Below the pieces are notes generated by a model. That model searched no databases. It saw only the letters and a list, made by a program, of their open reading frames with translations, and had not been told where the DNA came from. Both the position numbers and the translations under genes were made by a program. From Ilumatobacteraceae bacterium (GTDB lineage: Bacteria; Actinomycetota; Acidimicrobiia; Acidimicrobiales; Ilumatobacteraceae), in contig JAODBQ010000647.1 of the NCBI GenBank assembly GCA_025464045.1, positions 1-9,312 on the forward strand: a stretch of 9,312 nt of DNA, given 5' to 3'. Below are positions 1 through 7,266 of the stretch, piece by piece; the first letter of the stretch is position 1; each line of letters starts with the position of its first letter.

Positions 1-2
1 CG

Positions 3-962
3 CGGCCCGGCGCGCGCACCGGCGAGCCGGTAGGTGCCACGTCGTCGACCGATCTGCGTCGGTCGGGCCACGACGCCTCCTGGGATCCGCACCGCGGCGG
101 CGAGGTGCAGCGGACGACGGCTCCGCCTCGACGCCCGGACCTCCCGCCGGAGGTCGCCGCTGCCGTGGGGACGCATCCGCAGACGGCGGCGATGCAGGAC
201 CGCTTCCTCGACGTGCTCCGCGCCTCGCCCGCGGCGCGCGCCGTGGCGCTGCCGGACCGGTTCCGGCCGCTCGTGCGCGGGCTGGCGCGCCGGCCGGTGA
301 TGATCGCCCACGACCGGGTCTCCCGGGCGGCGTTGCGCGCGGTGAAGCGGCCCGCGGCCACGCTCGGCAACGTCGTTCACCTCGAGCGTGCGCCTGACTC
401 CTCGGCGGCGACGGTCGAGCTGCTCGCCCACGAGCTCGTCCACGCCGCGAGCGCCCCGAGCCGGCCGCGCTTCTTCGCCGAGCCGGGCCACGATCACGAG
501 GAGCACCGGGCGATGCGCGTCGGGCGCCTCGCCCGCGCCACGGAGACTGCTCGGGCGGCCGGTCCCGATCCGATCTCGCGCGTGCAGCACGCCGCGGTGC
601 TGCCGCGGATGGTCCAGCGCGTGGCGGCGGATCCCGCGCCGGGCCTCGCCGCCGGTGTGGCCGCCCCACCCGCCGGCGACGTGGTCCAGCGTCAGATCGG
701 CGGACACCGCGCGAGCGGGCAGGCTCCGGCTTCGCCACCCGCTCGACCGTCCGCGCCGTCGCCTGGCGGCCCGCCGGCGATCCCGACGGCGGCGGCGCCA
801 CTCGCCCAGACGATCGTCGCGACGAGCGCACCGGCCGCGCGGGCCGAGCGCAGGACGACCTCGGAGATGCTCAACGATTTCGAGGAGCTGATCGACATGA
901 TCGAGCAGCGGGTGCTCAGCGAGCTCGAGAGACGCGGTGGACGCGTCAGGGGGTGGTGGTGA
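3..962 (+). CDS. DUF4157-like HExxH protein of the eCIS cluster (5' end outside window)
   Basis: The frame is open from the window edge, so the true start may lie upstream. GTG at 105 and ATG at 192 are possible internal starts, and neither has a convincing Shine-Dalgarno. The first half looks like a DUF4157 domain: a segment rich in Arg and hydrophobic residues leads into AHELVHAAS (HExxH at 429-443), the zinc-metallopeptidase signature. DUF4157 proteins are among the commonest accessory proteins of eCIS loci; their role is unsettled, with effector, processing protease and loading factor all suggested. After the domain come VQR motifs (RMVQRV, VVQRQI) in a Pro/Ala-rich, probably disordered linker, a pattern I associate with eCIS DUF4157 proteins. 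The C-terminus is an acidic amphipathic helix ending ELERRGGRVRGWW. The stop codon overlaps the next gene (TGATG, 960-964), so the two are probably translationally coupled. Family assignment is by motif only; the domain is more divergent than typical members. Confidence 0.75.
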   Translation, partial: RPGARTGEPVGATSSTDLRRSGHDASWDPHRGGEVQRTTAPPRRPDLPPEVAAAVGTHPQTAAMQDRFLDVLRASPAARAVALPDRFRPLVRGLARRPVMIAHDRVSRAALRAVKRPAATLGNVVHLERAPDSSAATVELLAHELVHAASAPSRPRFFAEPGHDHEEHRAMRVGRLARATETARAAGPDPISRVQHAAVLPRMVQRVAADPAPGLAAGVAAPPAGDVVQRQIGGHRASGQAPASPPARPSAPSPGGPPAIPTAAAPLAQTIVATSAPAARAERRTTSEMLNDFEELIDMIEQRVLSELERRGGRVRGWW

Positions 963-1612
963 TGGCCGAGAAGGCATATCTCGAGACCGAGTCCGGCAAG
1001 CGGTTGGCGTGCCTGTTCAACCCGGGCGAGCTGGCGGTCACGGTCTCGGCGAGCTGGGAGGGCGACACCGTCTCCGGGCAGTCGGGGCCGACCCTCGAGT
1101 TCCGGGGCGGCAACTCGGGTTCGATGAGCCTCGAGCTGTTCTTCGACACGACCGACACTGGGAAGACCGTGACGTCGTACACGAACGAGCTGATCCGACT
1201 CACCAAGATCGACACGACCCTGCCCGGTTACAGCGCCGCGGTGAACAACGGCCGGCCGCCGTGGGTCAAGTTCCACTGGGGCGGGTTCCACTCGTTCCGC
1301 TGCGTGATCAACACGATCACGGTCACGTTCGTCTACTTCGCGGCGGACGGTACGCCGCTGCGCGCGCGCGCCTCGATGGGCCTCACCCAGTACGAGCCCG
1401 ACGACACGTGGCCGGCGCAGAACCCGACCTCGGGCACGCCGCACCCGTCGGCGTCGCACCAGGTGCAGCCGGGGGAGAACCTCGCGCTGATCGCGGCGCG
1501 CTACTACGGCGATGCCACGAAGTGGCGTCCGATCGCGAGTGGCAACGGGATCAGCGATCCGTTCCGGTTGCGTCCGGGCGCCATCTTGGACATCCCCCAG
1601 TTGGAGCGATAG
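962..1612 (+). CDS. CIS tube-interacting protein with C-terminal LysM domain (Afp7/gp53-like)
   Basis: A 216-residue protein. Residues 1-150 resemble the N-terminal domain of contractile injection system tube proteins: near the start comes the LACLFNPGELAVT segment, then a beta-rich region with SMSLELFFDTTDT and VKFHWGGFHSFRCVINTITV. A Pro/Ser-rich linker precedes a LysM domain at about 166-214 (HQVQPGENLALIAARYYGD ... LRPGAILDIP). In Afp and PVC the equivalent protein sits between the inner tube and the spike hub. There LysM acts as a structural baseplate domain rather than as a peptidoglycan binder. ATG 962 was chosen over the in-frame GTGs at 953, 956 and 959 because AGGGGG at 948-953 lies 8 bases before it and it overlaps the upstream stop. 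The stop at 1610-1612 directly abuts the VgrG start. Confidence 0.9.
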   Translation: MAEKAYLETESGKRLACLFNPGELAVTVSASWEGDTVSGQSGPTLEFRGGNSGSMSLELFFDTTDTGKTVTSYTNELIRLTKIDTTLPGYSAAVNNGRPPWVKFHWGGFHSFRCVINTITVTFVYFAADGTPLRARASMGLTQYEPDDTWPAQNPTSGTPHPSASHQVQPGENLALIAARYYGDATKWRPIASGNGISDPFRLRPGAILDIPQLER

Positions 1613-3406
1613 GTGCCCGATCTTCCCGTCGTCGTCCGCCTCAAGCGCGCCGGCACCGTCGCACCGCTGACCGACCTCGTCGACGTCCGCTGCTCCCTGT
1701 CGCTGCTGGAGACGTCCACCGCGATCGTCCGCTTCTCCGATCCGACGATGGAGAAGATCGACAGCGATGCATGGAAGATCGGCGACGCGCTCATCGTCGA
1801 AGCCGAGAACGGTTCGACGACGACGAAGGTGTTCGAGGGGGAGGTCGTCGCCCTCGGGGCAGATCAACGTGCCGACAGCCGGCACGAGTTCGTGATCGAG
1901 GCGATGGACCTCTCGCACCGGCTCTCGGCCGCGCTCGCACCGAAGACGTTCCTGGACATGTCGTACTCCGACGTCGTCCGGTCGATCGCCTCGGCCAACG
2001 GGTTCACCGCCGAGTGCACCGCGACGACGATCATCCACGAGTACCTGCTGCAGACCGTCACCGACCGTGCGTTCCTGTCGTTCATGGCCGAGGACATCGG
2101 CTACGAGTGGTTCGTCGACGGCCGCAAGCTCGTCTTCCGCCCGCGGCCCGCGCCCGATGCGGGCGCGCCGGCGGCGACGTTGCGTTGGAGCTCCAACCTG
2201 CTCCGGTTCGAGGCGCGTGCGAACGCGGCCGACGTCGCCAAGGACATCACCGTGCGCGGCTTCAACGGGATGAAGTCGGGTGCGATCGCGGGGAGCGCGA
2301 CGTCGAGCAGCGCGGACTCGACGCAGATCGGTTCGACGTCCAAGCTCTCCGGTTCCGTGGTCTCGTCGGGCGTCGGCGCATTCGGCAAGAAGGTCAGCCT
2401 CGCCAACGGCGTGGTCCAGGACCAGAGCGAGGCGGACGTGCGCGCGAAGGCCATCGCCGCGGACGTGCAGGCCGCGACGATGCGGATCACCGGTGAGGCG
2501 GATGCCGAGCCGTCGATCAAGCCCGGTGTGTGGATCGACGTGCAGGAGTGCGGCGCGAACCTGTCCGGCAAGTACTACGTCACCGAGTGCGATCACGTGT
2601 TCGGCGCGAACCAGCCGTTCCGCACGCGGTTCAAGATGACCGGCCGGCGAGCGAGCGGCCTGTCGAGCCGGGGCAGCGACGTCGCGTCGCGGGGCTTCGG
2701 ACAGGTGGGTCTGGTGGTGGGCGTGGTCACCAACATCTGGAACTCCAAGGAGAGCGGCAAGCTGGGTCGCGTGCGCGTCAAGTTCCCGGGCATGCCGGAG
2801 CTGGAGAGCGCGTGGGCACGCGTCGTGACGCTCGGTGGCGGCGGCAACCGCGGCGGCCTGGAGATGCGCCCCGAGGTCAACGACGAGGTGCTCGTCGGGT
2901 TCGAGCACGGCGATCTGCGCCGGCCGTACGTCATCGGCGGACTGCTCGGCAGCAGCGACTCCGACCAGCTCGGAGCGGTGACCGACAAGGGTCAGGTCAC
3001 GACGCGCGGCATCCGCACGCGCACCGGCAACAAGATGGTGATGTCCGACGGCGACAACGACGCCGCGGGCGGGCGCTTCATCGCGTTGACGACAGCGGAC
3101 GGCAAGAGCATCATGCGCGTCGGCGAGGACAAGCTGACCTTGACGACCGCGCAGGACAAGCCGATCGAGCTCGTCTCCGGTGACGCCTCGATCAAGATCG
3201 ACAACGGCGCGATCACGATCAGCGGCAAGTCGTTCGCGGTGAAGGCGCAGAACGGCGCCAAGATCGAGGGGATGACGGTCGATCTCAAGGGCACGAACGC
3301 GGTGGCGATCGACGGCGGTGCGAAGCTCGAGGGCAAGGGCGCGATGGTGCAGATCTCGGCCGATGGCATCGCCACCATCAAGGGCTCGATGTTGAAGCTG
3401 AACTGA
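1613..3406 (+). CDS. VgrG-like spike/hub protein (gpD plus gp5 OB-fold, Afp8-like)
   Basis: A 597-residue protein, a usual length for VgrG-type spikes. Residues 1 to about 345 form the phage late control gene D (gp27-like) hub. Residues 363-446 form the gp5/phage_base_V OB fold (GQVGLVVGVVTNIW, GRVRVKFPGMPE, NDEVLVGFEHGDLRRPYVIGGL). Residues from about 447 onward show short alternating beta repeats with Lys/Asp/Gly turns, the trimeric beta-helix needle. A Ser-rich loop (12 Ser in residues 222-253) interrupts the hub domain. The trimer would sit at the tip of the tube and pierce the target membrane. The start is GTG directly after the previous stop (TAG then GTG), with GGAG at 1603-1606 as a plausible ribosome site. 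No enzymatic C-terminal extension is present, so this is a structural spike rather than an evolved effector VgrG. Confidence 0.93.
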   Translation: MPDLPVVVRLKRAGTVAPLTDLVDVRCSLSLLETSTAIVRFSDPTMEKIDSDAWKIGDALIVEAENGSTTTKVFEGEVVALGADQRADSRHEFVIEAMDLSHRLSAALAPKTFLDMSYSDVVRSIASANGFTAECTATTIIHEYLLQTVTDRAFLSFMAEDIGYEWFVDGRKLVFRPRPAPDAGAPAATLRWSSNLLRFEARANAADVAKDITVRGFNGMKSGAIAGSATSSSADSTQIGSTSKLSGSVVSSGVGAFGKKVSLANGVVQDQSEADVRAKAIAADVQAATMRITGEADAEPSIKPGVWIDVQECGANLSGKYYVTECDHVFGANQPFRTRFKMTGRRASGLSSRGSDVASRGFGQVGLVVGVVTNIWNSKESGKLGRVRVKFPGMPELESAWARVVTLGGGGNRGGLEMRPEVNDEVLVGFEHGDLRRPYVIGGLLGSSDSDQLGAVTDKGQVTTRGIRTRTGNKMVMSDGDNDAAGGRFIALTTADGKSIMRVGEDKLTLTTAQDKPIELVSGDASIKIDNGAITISGKSFAVKAQNGAKIEGMTVDLKGTNAVAIDGGAKLEGKGAMVQISADGIATIKGSMLKLN

Positions 3407-3435
3407 GCGGCCGAACCGATGGGACTGGACTGAGC

Positions 3436-3864
3436 ATGGACACCGAACCTTCCTACATCGGGCGCGGCATCGCGTTCCCGATGGGGGTCGACCACACCGG
3501 CGCGATCGCCACGACGACGGGCGTCAACGACATCGACCGGGGCATCCGCGTCGTGCTCTCCACCGCGCCCGGGGAGCGGGTGATGCGCCCCGCGTTCGGC
3601 TGCAAGATCTGGGAGCTGATGTTCGAGTCGATCAACGCCACCACACTCGGCCTGATGGAGGAGGCGGTGCGCGAGGCGCTCGTGCGCTGGGAGCCGCGCA
3701 TCGAGGTGACCGCGGTGAACGCGGCACCCGACCAGGCGGAGCCCGGAGCGGTGCGCATCGCCGTCTCCTACACCGTGAAGGTGACCAACGATCGCCGCAA
3801 CCTCGTCTACCCGTTCTACGTGATCCCGGGTGAGGGCGAAGCCCCAGTGGAGGATGAGTCATGA
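3436..3864 (+). CDS. gp25-like baseplate wedge protein (GPW/gp25 family, Afp9-like)
   Basis: A 142-residue protein, typical for the gp25/gpW family. These proteins form the inner baseplate wedge and set the register for sheath assembly. The diagnostic core is present: DIDRGIRVVLST followed by GERVMRPAFGCKIWELMFE (GER at 46-48, RPAFG at 51-55), then a helix with EEAVREAL and a WEPRIEV strand, ending with the beta segment VRIAVSYTVKVTNDRRNLVYPFYV. The region before ATG 3436 has only a poor Shine-Dalgarno; this start gives the family's normal N-terminus. A 29-base gap separates it from the spike gene. Its TGA stop (3862-3864) overlaps an ATG at 3861 that opens a 31-codon ORF leading into the J gene. 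Confidence 0.93.
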   Translation: MDTEPSYIGRGIAFPMGVDHTGAIATTTGVNDIDRGIRVVLSTAPGERVMRPAFGCKIWELMFESINATTLGLMEEAVREALVRWEPRIEVTAVNAAPDQAEPGAVRIAVSYTVKVTNDRRNLVYPFYVIPGEGEAPVEDES

Positions 3865-3956
3865 GCGAGCGAAGCGAACGAGTCGTCACGCACGTTGCTC
3901 CGGCGCGCTGCGCCGAGCGTCTCATCCGCACACCACCGAAGGCGGTCAGCAGATGA
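3861..3956 (+). CDS. Possible 31-residue MSERSER-type leader ORF linking the gp25 and J genes
   Basis: Reading from ATG 3861 gives a 31-residue ORF that begins MSERSERVVTHVAPARCA and ends KAVSR. Its start overlaps the gp25-like stop (ATGA, 3861-3864) and its stop overlaps the J start (ATGA, 3953-3956), so ribosomes could pass through all three frames by termination-reinitiation. The peptide is basic and Arg-rich, with no recognised domain. The MSERSER prefix is one I remember at the N-termini of many annotated actinobacterial proteins, where it seems to come from a repeated intergenic sequence supplying a start codon. It may therefore be a repeat insertion tolerated because it keeps the operon readable rather than a functional peptide. 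Confidence 0.4.
   Translation: MSERSERVVTHVAPARCAERLIRTPPKAVSR
3864..3918 (+). repeat. REP-like intergenic element with hairpin
   Basis: The 88 bases between the gp25-like and J genes begin with a GAGCGA/AGCGAA quasi-repeat (3865-3881). They then contain a strong hairpin: CGGCGC (3901-3906) pairs with GCGCCG (3910-3915) around a GCT loop. The stem is extended by GCT (3897-3899) pairing with AGC (3916-3918), with one bulged C. No second copy is visible in this window, so its status as a dispersed repeat is inferred from memory of similar sequences in actinobacterial genomes. Confidence 0.4.
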
Positions 3957-5890
3957 GTCTGCCGGTTCCCAACCTCGACGATCGGCGGTTCCAGGACATC
4001 GTCGACGAGGCCAAGCGGCTGATCCCCTCGCTGTGCCCGGAGTGGACGAACCACAACGTCTCCGATCCCGGCGTGGCGCTGATCGAGCTCTTCGCGTGGA
4101 TGAGCGAGATGGTCATCTTCCGGCTCAACCAGACGCCGGACAAGCTGTACACGCAGTTCCTCAACCTGCTCGGCGTGCGGCCGTTCCCGTCGCAGGCGGC
4201 CACGGCCGACCTGACGTTCTGGCTCTCCGCGGTGACGGCCCAGCCGGTGGTCGTGCTCAGCGGAACGGAGGTCGGCACGAACAACCTCGACGAGGCCGAG
4301 GTGTTCGCCACCGTCGCCGACCTGCGCATCGAGCAGCCCGTGCTCCAGGCGGCGTTCACGGGGCGCGGCGAGGAGGGACTCGTCGACGTGCTCAGCGAGC
4401 TGCGCTTCGAACGCGAGCGCGTGCGCTGCTTCCCGTCCGACCCGATCACCCCGGGCGACTGCTTCTACCTCGGGTTCGAGTCGTCGCTGGCGGGTCAGGT
4501 GCTGGAGCTGACCGTCACCGCCACCGCGCTCGGCGTCGGCATCGAACCCGGCCGACCGCCCGTGCTGTGGGAGGTGTGGTCCGGCGAGTACTGGATCCCG
4601 TGCGAGGTGCACGTCGACACGACCGGCGGGATCAACCGCAACGGGGTCGTGCAGCTGATGGTCCCCAACGCCCACGAGCCGCTCACGCTCGAGGGCACAC
4701 GGTCGTGGTGGCTGCGCCTGCGCCTCCTCCAGGCCGTGCCGGGGCAGCCGACGTACCACACCTCGCCGGAGCTGTTCCGGCTCGCCGTCGCCTGCCGTGG
4801 CGGCACGGTGCTCGCCGAGCACAGCGCACGCGTCACCGGGGAGGTCGTCGGTCGCAGCAACGGGATCCCCGGGCAGGAGCACCGCCTCAAGCGGGCACCG
4901 GTCCTGCCCCGGCGGGAGAACGAGCTCGTGCAGGTGATCACGAACGAGGGCGCCACCGACTGGACCGAGGTCACCGACTTCGCGCTGTCGGCCGCGGACG
5001 ATCGGCACGTGATGTGGGACGACGCGCAGGGCTCGATCGCGTTCGGTCCTGCGGTCCGCTACGCCGACGGCTCGATCGTGCAGCACGGTGCCATCCCGAC
5101 GGACGGCGCGCTGCTGGTGGTGCGCGAGTACCGCCACGGTGGTGGCGCTGCCGGCAACGTGGGTGCGGGAACGATCACCGCGCTGCGCTCGACGATCCCG
5201 TACATCGACCGCGTCGAGAACCTGCGGTCGGCGCGTGGCGGCGTGGACGCGGAGACCGACGACGGCGTCAAGACGCGTGGCCCGATGACGCTGCGGACCG
5301 GTCAGCGCGCGGTGACGACGGGCGACTACGAGCGGCTCGCGCTGCAGTCCACGTTGCGCGTCGCCCGCGCCCGCTGCCTGCGCCCGACGCAGTCCGGTGG
5401 TCCGGTCCGCGTGTTGGTGGTGCCACAGGTCGACAAGCGGCCGGAGGCGCAGACGATCGACGACTACGTCCTGCTGGAGCCGTTGTACCGGACGGTCGCG
5501 GCGTACCTCGACGAGCGTCGCGTGCTCGGCGCGACGGTCGAGGTGACCACGCCGTACTACGTCGGTGTGAGCGTCGCCGCGCTCGTGCGCTCGGCGCCCG
5601 GCCGGCCGCCGACGATCGTGCGCCAGGACGTGCTCGACGAGGTGTACCGGTACCTCAGCCCGCTCACGGGTGGGCCCGACGGCGACGGCTGGCCGTGGGA
5701 CGTGCCACTGACCACAGCGTCCCTGCAGGCCGTCGTCGCCGAGGTGCGCGGCGTCGTGTCGGTGGACGAGCTGGTGATGTTCGCCGTCGACCTGCGCAAC
5801 GGCCAGCGGATCGGGGAATCGGTCCAGGCGCTGCGCCTCGACGCGCGTTCGCTGTTCCTCGGGTTCAAGCACCGGGTCGTGGTCAAGTGA
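3953..5890 (+). CDS. Baseplate J-like protein (gpJ/gp6 family, Afp11-like)
   Basis: A 645-residue protein, in the size range of eCIS Afp11-type proteins and longer than P2 gpJ. The N-terminus (residues 1-85) has the strongly conserved baseplate J signature DPGVALIELFAWMSE followed by RLNQTPDKLYTQFLNLLG. A beta-rich middle region leads to the J core with GGGAAGNVGAG (from residue 396) and a TGDYERLALQ segment. The C-terminus has LDEVYRYLSPLTGG and ends in FKHRVVVK. It builds the wedge ring that surrounds the spike hub and triggers sheath contraction. The start was set at ATG 3953: family conservation begins there, and AAGGCGG (3939-3945) lies 7 bases before it. An in-frame ATG at 3830 would add a 41-residue basic tail translated from the gp25 end and the repeat-like element, and it was not used. 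Confidence 0.93.
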   Translation: MSLPVPNLDDRRFQDIVDEAKRLIPSLCPEWTNHNVSDPGVALIELFAWMSEMVIFRLNQTPDKLYTQFLNLLGVRPFPSQAATADLTFWLSAVTAQPVVVLSGTEVGTNNLDEAEVFATVADLRIEQPVLQAAFTGRGEEGLVDVLSELRFERERVRCFPSDPITPGDCFYLGFESSLAGQVLELTVTATALGVGIEPGRPPVLWEVWSGEYWIPCEVHVDTTGGINRNGVVQLMVPNAHEPLTLEGTRSWWLRLRLLQAVPGQPTYHTSPELFRLAVACRGGTVLAEHSARVTGEVVGRSNGIPGQEHRLKRAPVLPRRENELVQVITNEGATDWTEVTDFALSAADDRHVMWDDAQGSIAFGPAVRYADGSIVQHGAIPTDGALLVVREYRHGGGAAGNVGAGTITALRSTIPYIDRVENLRSARGGVDAETDDGVKTRGPMTLRTGQRAVTTGDYERLALQSTLRVARARCLRPTQSGGPVRVLVVPQVDKRPEAQTIDDYVLLEPLYRTVAAYLDERRVLGATVEVTTPYYVGVSVAALVRSAPGRPPTIVRQDVLDEVYRYLSPLTGGPDGDGWPWDVPLTTASLQAVVAEVRGVVSVDELVMFAVDLRNGQRIGESVQALRLDARSLFLGFKHRVVVK

Positions 5891-5906
5891 GCGGCGGACG
5901 GCGCGG

Positions 5907-6530
5907 ATGAGCGACCGCGAGCTCACGTCACGCGCCGGTCAGCCGGCGACCACCCGCCACCGGCTGTCCGAGCAGCTCGGCTACGGCGCCGGCTGGCTCG
6001 TCGGCGCGCTCCCACTCGGGATGCAGGGTGACGACTTCCTCGTGCGGTTCCTGTCGATCTTCGAAGAGGTGGCCACGACGCTGCGCGCCTCGGCGGACTC
6101 CATCGCGCGCGTCGCCGACGTCGACGTCACCTCGCCCGAGATGGTCCGCTACTTGGGGGAGTGGGTGACCGCCCCCGCGCTCGACAGTCGTCTCGCGCTC
6201 CAGAAGCAGCGCCACATCGTCCACGCCACCGGTGCGACGATCGGCCACCGCGGCACGGCGGCCGCACTGCGCGCGGTGCTCGGCGCGATCACCGGCGATG
6301 CCGTCGACGTGGTCGACGAGGGTGGCGTCTATCGCGAGGGCGAGGCGCCGAAGGGCCCGGGGACGGTCACGATCCGCACCACGTCGGCGGGGCACCTGCG
6401 CGACGGCGAGCTGGTCGAACTGATCCTGTCGTCGGTCCCCGCCCACGTCCAGGTGGTCGTGGAGTGTGCCGGGCGCACGCTCTACCCGGACATCACGAGC
6501 CCGAGCACGAGTGGAGGAGGGCAGGCATGA
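5907..6530 (+). CDS. Phage tail protein I-like baseplate protein (P2 gpI/gp7, Afp12-like)
   Basis: A 207-residue protein of the phage tail protein I family. The match is FLSIFEEVATTLRASADSI (residues 49-67), the region where the family has its conserved FL.iFE...d.i helix, followed by VTSPEMVRYLGEWV (74-87). A helical segment with HRGTAAALRAVLGAITG (114-130) then leads to a C-terminal beta domain. The protein partners with J in the baseplate wedge. It begins 16 bases after the J stop with only a GC-rich, weak ribosome site, suggesting coupled translation. Its stop overlaps the next start (ATGA at 6527-6530). The eCIS homolog Afp12 is much longer, so this is a compact version restricted to the P2 I-like core. 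Confidence 0.88.
   Translation: MSDRELTSRAGQPATTRHRLSEQLGYGAGWLVGALPLGMQGDDFLVRFLSIFEEVATTLRASADSIARVADVDVTSPEMVRYLGEWVTAPALDSRLALQKQRHIVHATGATIGHRGTAAALRAVLGAITGDAVDVVDEGGVYREGEAPKGPGTVTIRTTSAGHLRDGELVELILSSVPAHVQVVVECAGRTLYPDITSPSTSGGGQA
6513..6520 (+). promoter_or_regulatory. Strong ribosome binding site of the zinc-ribbon membrane protein gene
   Basis: GGAGGAGG lies inside the 3' end of the tail I gene and 6 bases before ATG 6527. It is the strongest Shine-Dalgarno among the CIS genes here and fixes the start of the zinc-ribbon protein, excluding the longer in-frame extension that overlaps the tail I gene. Confidence 0.8.
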
Positions 6531-7255
6531 GCGACGGCACGTCCACCGAACAGGCAACCGCCAGCGACCAGGCCTCGCCGCCTGCCCTCGAGCAGTCGAT
6601 GGCGCCGTCGACGCCGTTGCCGCACACCGACCCGGCAGCGCCGCCGGCGATCGGTGATCCGCTGAACCCGCCCGCGGGCGAGCCCGTGGCACTGGCCGAA
6701 GTGGGTGGCCAGGCAGAGCCGGTGCAGACGCCGCTGCCGCCGTACGAGCCGATGCTGCCGACGTTGACGCCGACGCCGGTGGTGTTCCTCGACCACGCGC
6801 TCCCCGACGACGAGGGCGAGCCGGGCCACATCCGCGTCGAGTGCCCCAACTGCGGTTCGCTGTGGCAAGGCAACGATCTGCGCCCGCACGCCGAGTGGTT
6901 CTGCGGGACCTGCGACTTCCCCTTGTTCTGGGCGAGGTCCGGCGTCCCCGGAAGCAGCGACGTCGACAGTGCGTTCGCCCGCCTGCCGGGCACGGACGGT
7001 CGCGACGCGATGGTCTCCCTCGCCTGCCCGACGTGTGGCGAGCAGAACCCTCCGGTGCCGAGTGCGAACTGCCTCCGCTGCGGCTCGCCGCTCACCCCGC
7101 CGGTCGCCGTCATGGCCCTCGCGCCGCCGTCACCGATCATGATCGTCGCGCCCGAGATCGTGCCGCGCCGGCGGATCTGGCCGTGGGTGGTGGCCACGTG
7201 CGTGCTGGCCACGGCGCTGATCGTCGCCGTCGTGATCGCCGTCAACCGGCGCTGA
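6527..7255 (+). CDS. Tail-anchored double zinc-ribbon membrane protein at the end of the eCIS operon
   Basis: A 242-residue protein with three parts. Residues 1-95 are Pro/Ala/Ser-rich and acidic, probably disordered. Residues 106-185 hold two four-cysteine zinc ribbons: C106/C109 with C126/C129 (CPNC and CGTC), and C167/C170 with C182/C185 (CPTC and CLRC). Residues 217-239 form one hydrophobic span (WPWVVATCVLATALIVAVVI) preceded by RRR and followed only by NRR. By the positive-inside rule the zinc ribbons are probably cytoplasmic and the protein is a C-terminal tail anchor. It has the best ribosome site in the operon (GGAGGAGG, 6513-6520, 6 bases before ATG) and overlaps the tail I gene by four bases, so it belongs to the CIS operon. 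I do not recognise a named family. A role in docking the particle to the membrane, as shown for CisA in Streptomyces, is an inference; homology to CisA is untested. Confidence 0.85.
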   Translation: MSDGTSTEQATASDQASPPALEQSMAPSTPLPHTDPAAPPAIGDPLNPPAGEPVALAEVGGQAEPVQTPLPPYEPMLPTLTPTPVVFLDHALPDDEGEPGHIRVECPNCGSLWQGNDLRPHAEWFCGTCDFPLFWARSGVPGSSDVDSAFARLPGTDGRDAMVSLACPTCGEQNPPVPSANCLRCGSPLTPPVAVMALAPPSPIMIVAPEIVPRRRIWPWVVATCVLATALIVAVVIAVNRR

Positions 7256-7266
7256 GCGGGCGCCGC

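Noticed and set aside
937..2496. A 519-codon plus-strand frame overlapping the LysM and VgrG genes
   Set aside because: It is Arg/Gly-rich, covers parts of two well-supported genes in another frame, and has no domain match.
692..2908. A 738-codon open frame on the minus strand
   Set aside because: It lies opposite the LysM and VgrG genes, whose protein signatures are clear. Its translation is His/Arg/Asp-rich without recognisable domains, the usual product of GC-rich codon bias read antisense.
3830..3952. Longer N-terminus for the J protein from ATG 3830
   Set aside because: The extra 41 residues come from the gp25 end and the repeat-like spacer, are basic and low in complexity, and precede the point where J-family conservation begins. 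ATG 3953 has a better ribosome site.
3895..5910. A 671-codon plus-strand frame overlapping the J gene
   Set aside because: It is Arg/Ala-rich out-of-frame translation of the J gene.
3632..5926. A 764-codon open frame on the minus strand
   Set aside because: It mirrors the J gene, has low-complexity Arg/His/Asp composition and no domain. It is an antisense shadow of a high-GC gene.
6161..6526. Longer N-terminus for the zinc-ribbon protein
   Set aside because: The extension is an out-of-frame, Arg-rich reading of the tail I gene. GGAGGAGG before ATG 6527 fixes the real start.
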